A stretch of DNA of 64,000 bases from Camillea tinctor (taxonomy: Eukaryota; Ascomycota; Sordariomycetes; Xylariales; Xylariaceae). Within the stretch, counting starts at the first letter, position 1. Each line of letters opens with the position of its first letter. Of the stretch, positions 63,067 through 64,000 are shown piece by piece. Location of the stretch: the NCBI GenBank assembly GCA_022578605.1, contig MU394074.1:186001-250000 (forward strand), in the 5' to 3' direction. The translations under genes and the position numbers were made by a program. The notes under the pieces are model-generated. The model searched no databases, was not told the origin of the DNA, and saw only the letters and a program-made list of their open reading frames with translations.

Positions 63067-63990
63067 TTAAACACCACCGCCGGAGCATCGGATAACCTGG
63101 CCTAGGTTGCATGTCAGTAAAATGATCGACAGGCCTTAATAATGAAGAACCGCGAAGCGTAGTGATATATACTACTTACCGTTAATCCACTCTCCCTCGT
63201 CGCTAACCAGGCAGTACACAGCCTTTCCAATATCAGCCGGGACGCCGACTCTACCAAGTGGACACATTTTTCTCAGGCCGTCTTTGATTGTCTCGACGGG
63301 CATGCCCTTGTAACCACCAGGAACATAGTGCCAGCTGTTCTCGTCGAACATGTCGGTCTGGATGCCGCCAGGGGCGACGGCGTTGCAGGTCATGCGCTTC
63401 CGGCCACAGTCAACAGCGAAGGCACGTGTGAAGCCCTCGACGGCAGCTTTTGAGCCAGCATATAGAGCATGGTTCGGGATACCGGCTATCTGAGCGGCGA
63501 TGGATGAGGTCAGGATAACACGGCCGCCCTCCGTGCAGTGCTTCAGGGCCTGCTGAGCGACGAAGAATTGACCGCGGCAATTGAGGTTGAAGACTTGGTC
63601 GAAGAGCTCTGGTGTGACTTCTGTCTCCTCACACCAAACTTCCATACCGGAGTTGGAAATGACATAGTCGATGTGGCCGAAGTGGTCCATAGCCTTCTCG
63701 AAAAGAGCTTCGACTTCGTGGGGCTTGGAGATGTCGGCCTGCAGAGCAACCGCCTTGGATCCTAGCTTGCCGAGCTCTCCGACCACAGCTTCAGCAGAGC
63801 TAGAGCTCCGGCCGTAGTTAACCACAATAGATGCACCGCGCTTTCCAAGCTCGAGAGCAATACCCCGACCTATGCCTCGACCAGCACCTGTGATCAAAGC
63901 AACTTTACCAGCTAATGGCCTAACCTGGTTGCTCATTGACTCATTGCCTGTAAGGGAGGCTGCAGTATCGGAGACGACCGCAGGAGACAT
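63067..63990 (-). CDS. 1,3,6,8-Tetrahydroxynaphthalene reductase-like SDR (DHN-melanin pathway)
   Basis: Model: exon 1 63180-63990, intron 63102-63179 (GTAAGT...CTAG, 78 nt), exon 2 63067-63101, giving 281 aa. Without splicing the frame would lose its conserved tail; splicing yields EWINGQVIRCSGGGV and a stop. The NADPH-binding motif is TGAGRGIG (34-41), and the catalytic set is Ser163, Tyr177 and Lys181 in YAGSK. Segments SNSGMEVWCEE and FDENSWHYVPGGYKGMP match, from memory, the Magnaporthe tetrahydroxynaphthalene reductase better than its trihydroxynaphthalene reductase. The expected step is reduction of tetrahydroxynaphthalene to scytalone with NADPH, possibly also trihydroxynaphthalene to vermelone. 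It faces the regulator across a long spacer, and its promoter lies beyond the right edge. Confidence 0.93.
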
Positions 63991-64000
63991 GGCGTATGTT

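Overview
The window is nuclear DNA from a filamentous ascomycete (Pezizomycotina). The evidence is short introns (54-136 nt) with GTRAGT-type donors, CTAAC-like branch points and YAG acceptors, long AT-rich gene-poor spacers, and families typical of this group: a non-reducing polyketide synthase, an AflR-type Zn2Cys6 regulator and a naphthol reductase. A Sordariomycete, perhaps a member of Xylariales or Amphisphaeriales, fits the gene content, but I cannot prove it from sequence alone. Gene models below were built by hand from splice signals and reading frame.

Left part (1-9.2 kb), an accessory block. A large bacterial-type multidomain toxin gene lies on the minus strand (1-4844, running off the left edge). 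It has an LSGC...H deamidase-like region, a YopT/C58-like Cys-His-Asp region and a TcdA/TcdB-like translocation segment, and it is interrupted by introns. Divergent from it is a beta-trefoil plus dual-specificity-phosphatase-like gene whose catalytic Cys is Ala. A five-exon SesB-like alpha/beta-hydrolase gene with a Ser-to-Gly nucleophile change follows on the minus strand.

Middle part (11-28 kb), mostly ordinary genes: a possible 67-aa ORF, an Osh3-type oxysterol-binding protein (GOLD-PH-FFAT-ORD), a secreted GH35 beta-galactosidase, a DUF92/TMEM19 membrane protein, a repeat-bearing AT-rich spacer of about 4 kb, and a Fet3/Abr1-like multicopper oxidase with an abrupt internal GC shift.

Right part (35-64 kb), a loosely spaced DHN-melanin locus. 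It holds a SAT-KS-AT-PT-ACP-ACP-TE polyketide synthase (PKS1/Alb1 type), an AflR-like transcription factor, and a tetrahydroxynaphthalene-reductase-like SDR at the right edge. These are separated by roughly 10 kb spacers that hold only low-complexity DNA, possible gene relics and small repeats. The expected flow is PKS to 1,3,6,8-tetrahydroxynaphthalene, then reductase to scytalone, under control of the regulator. The multicopper oxidase could act late in pigment polymerisation. Scytalone dehydratase and a Cmr1-type regulator are not in the window.

The most unusual content is the left block: an intron-bearing, bacterial-type toxin gene beside a pseudophosphatase and a nucleophile-less SesB-like protein.
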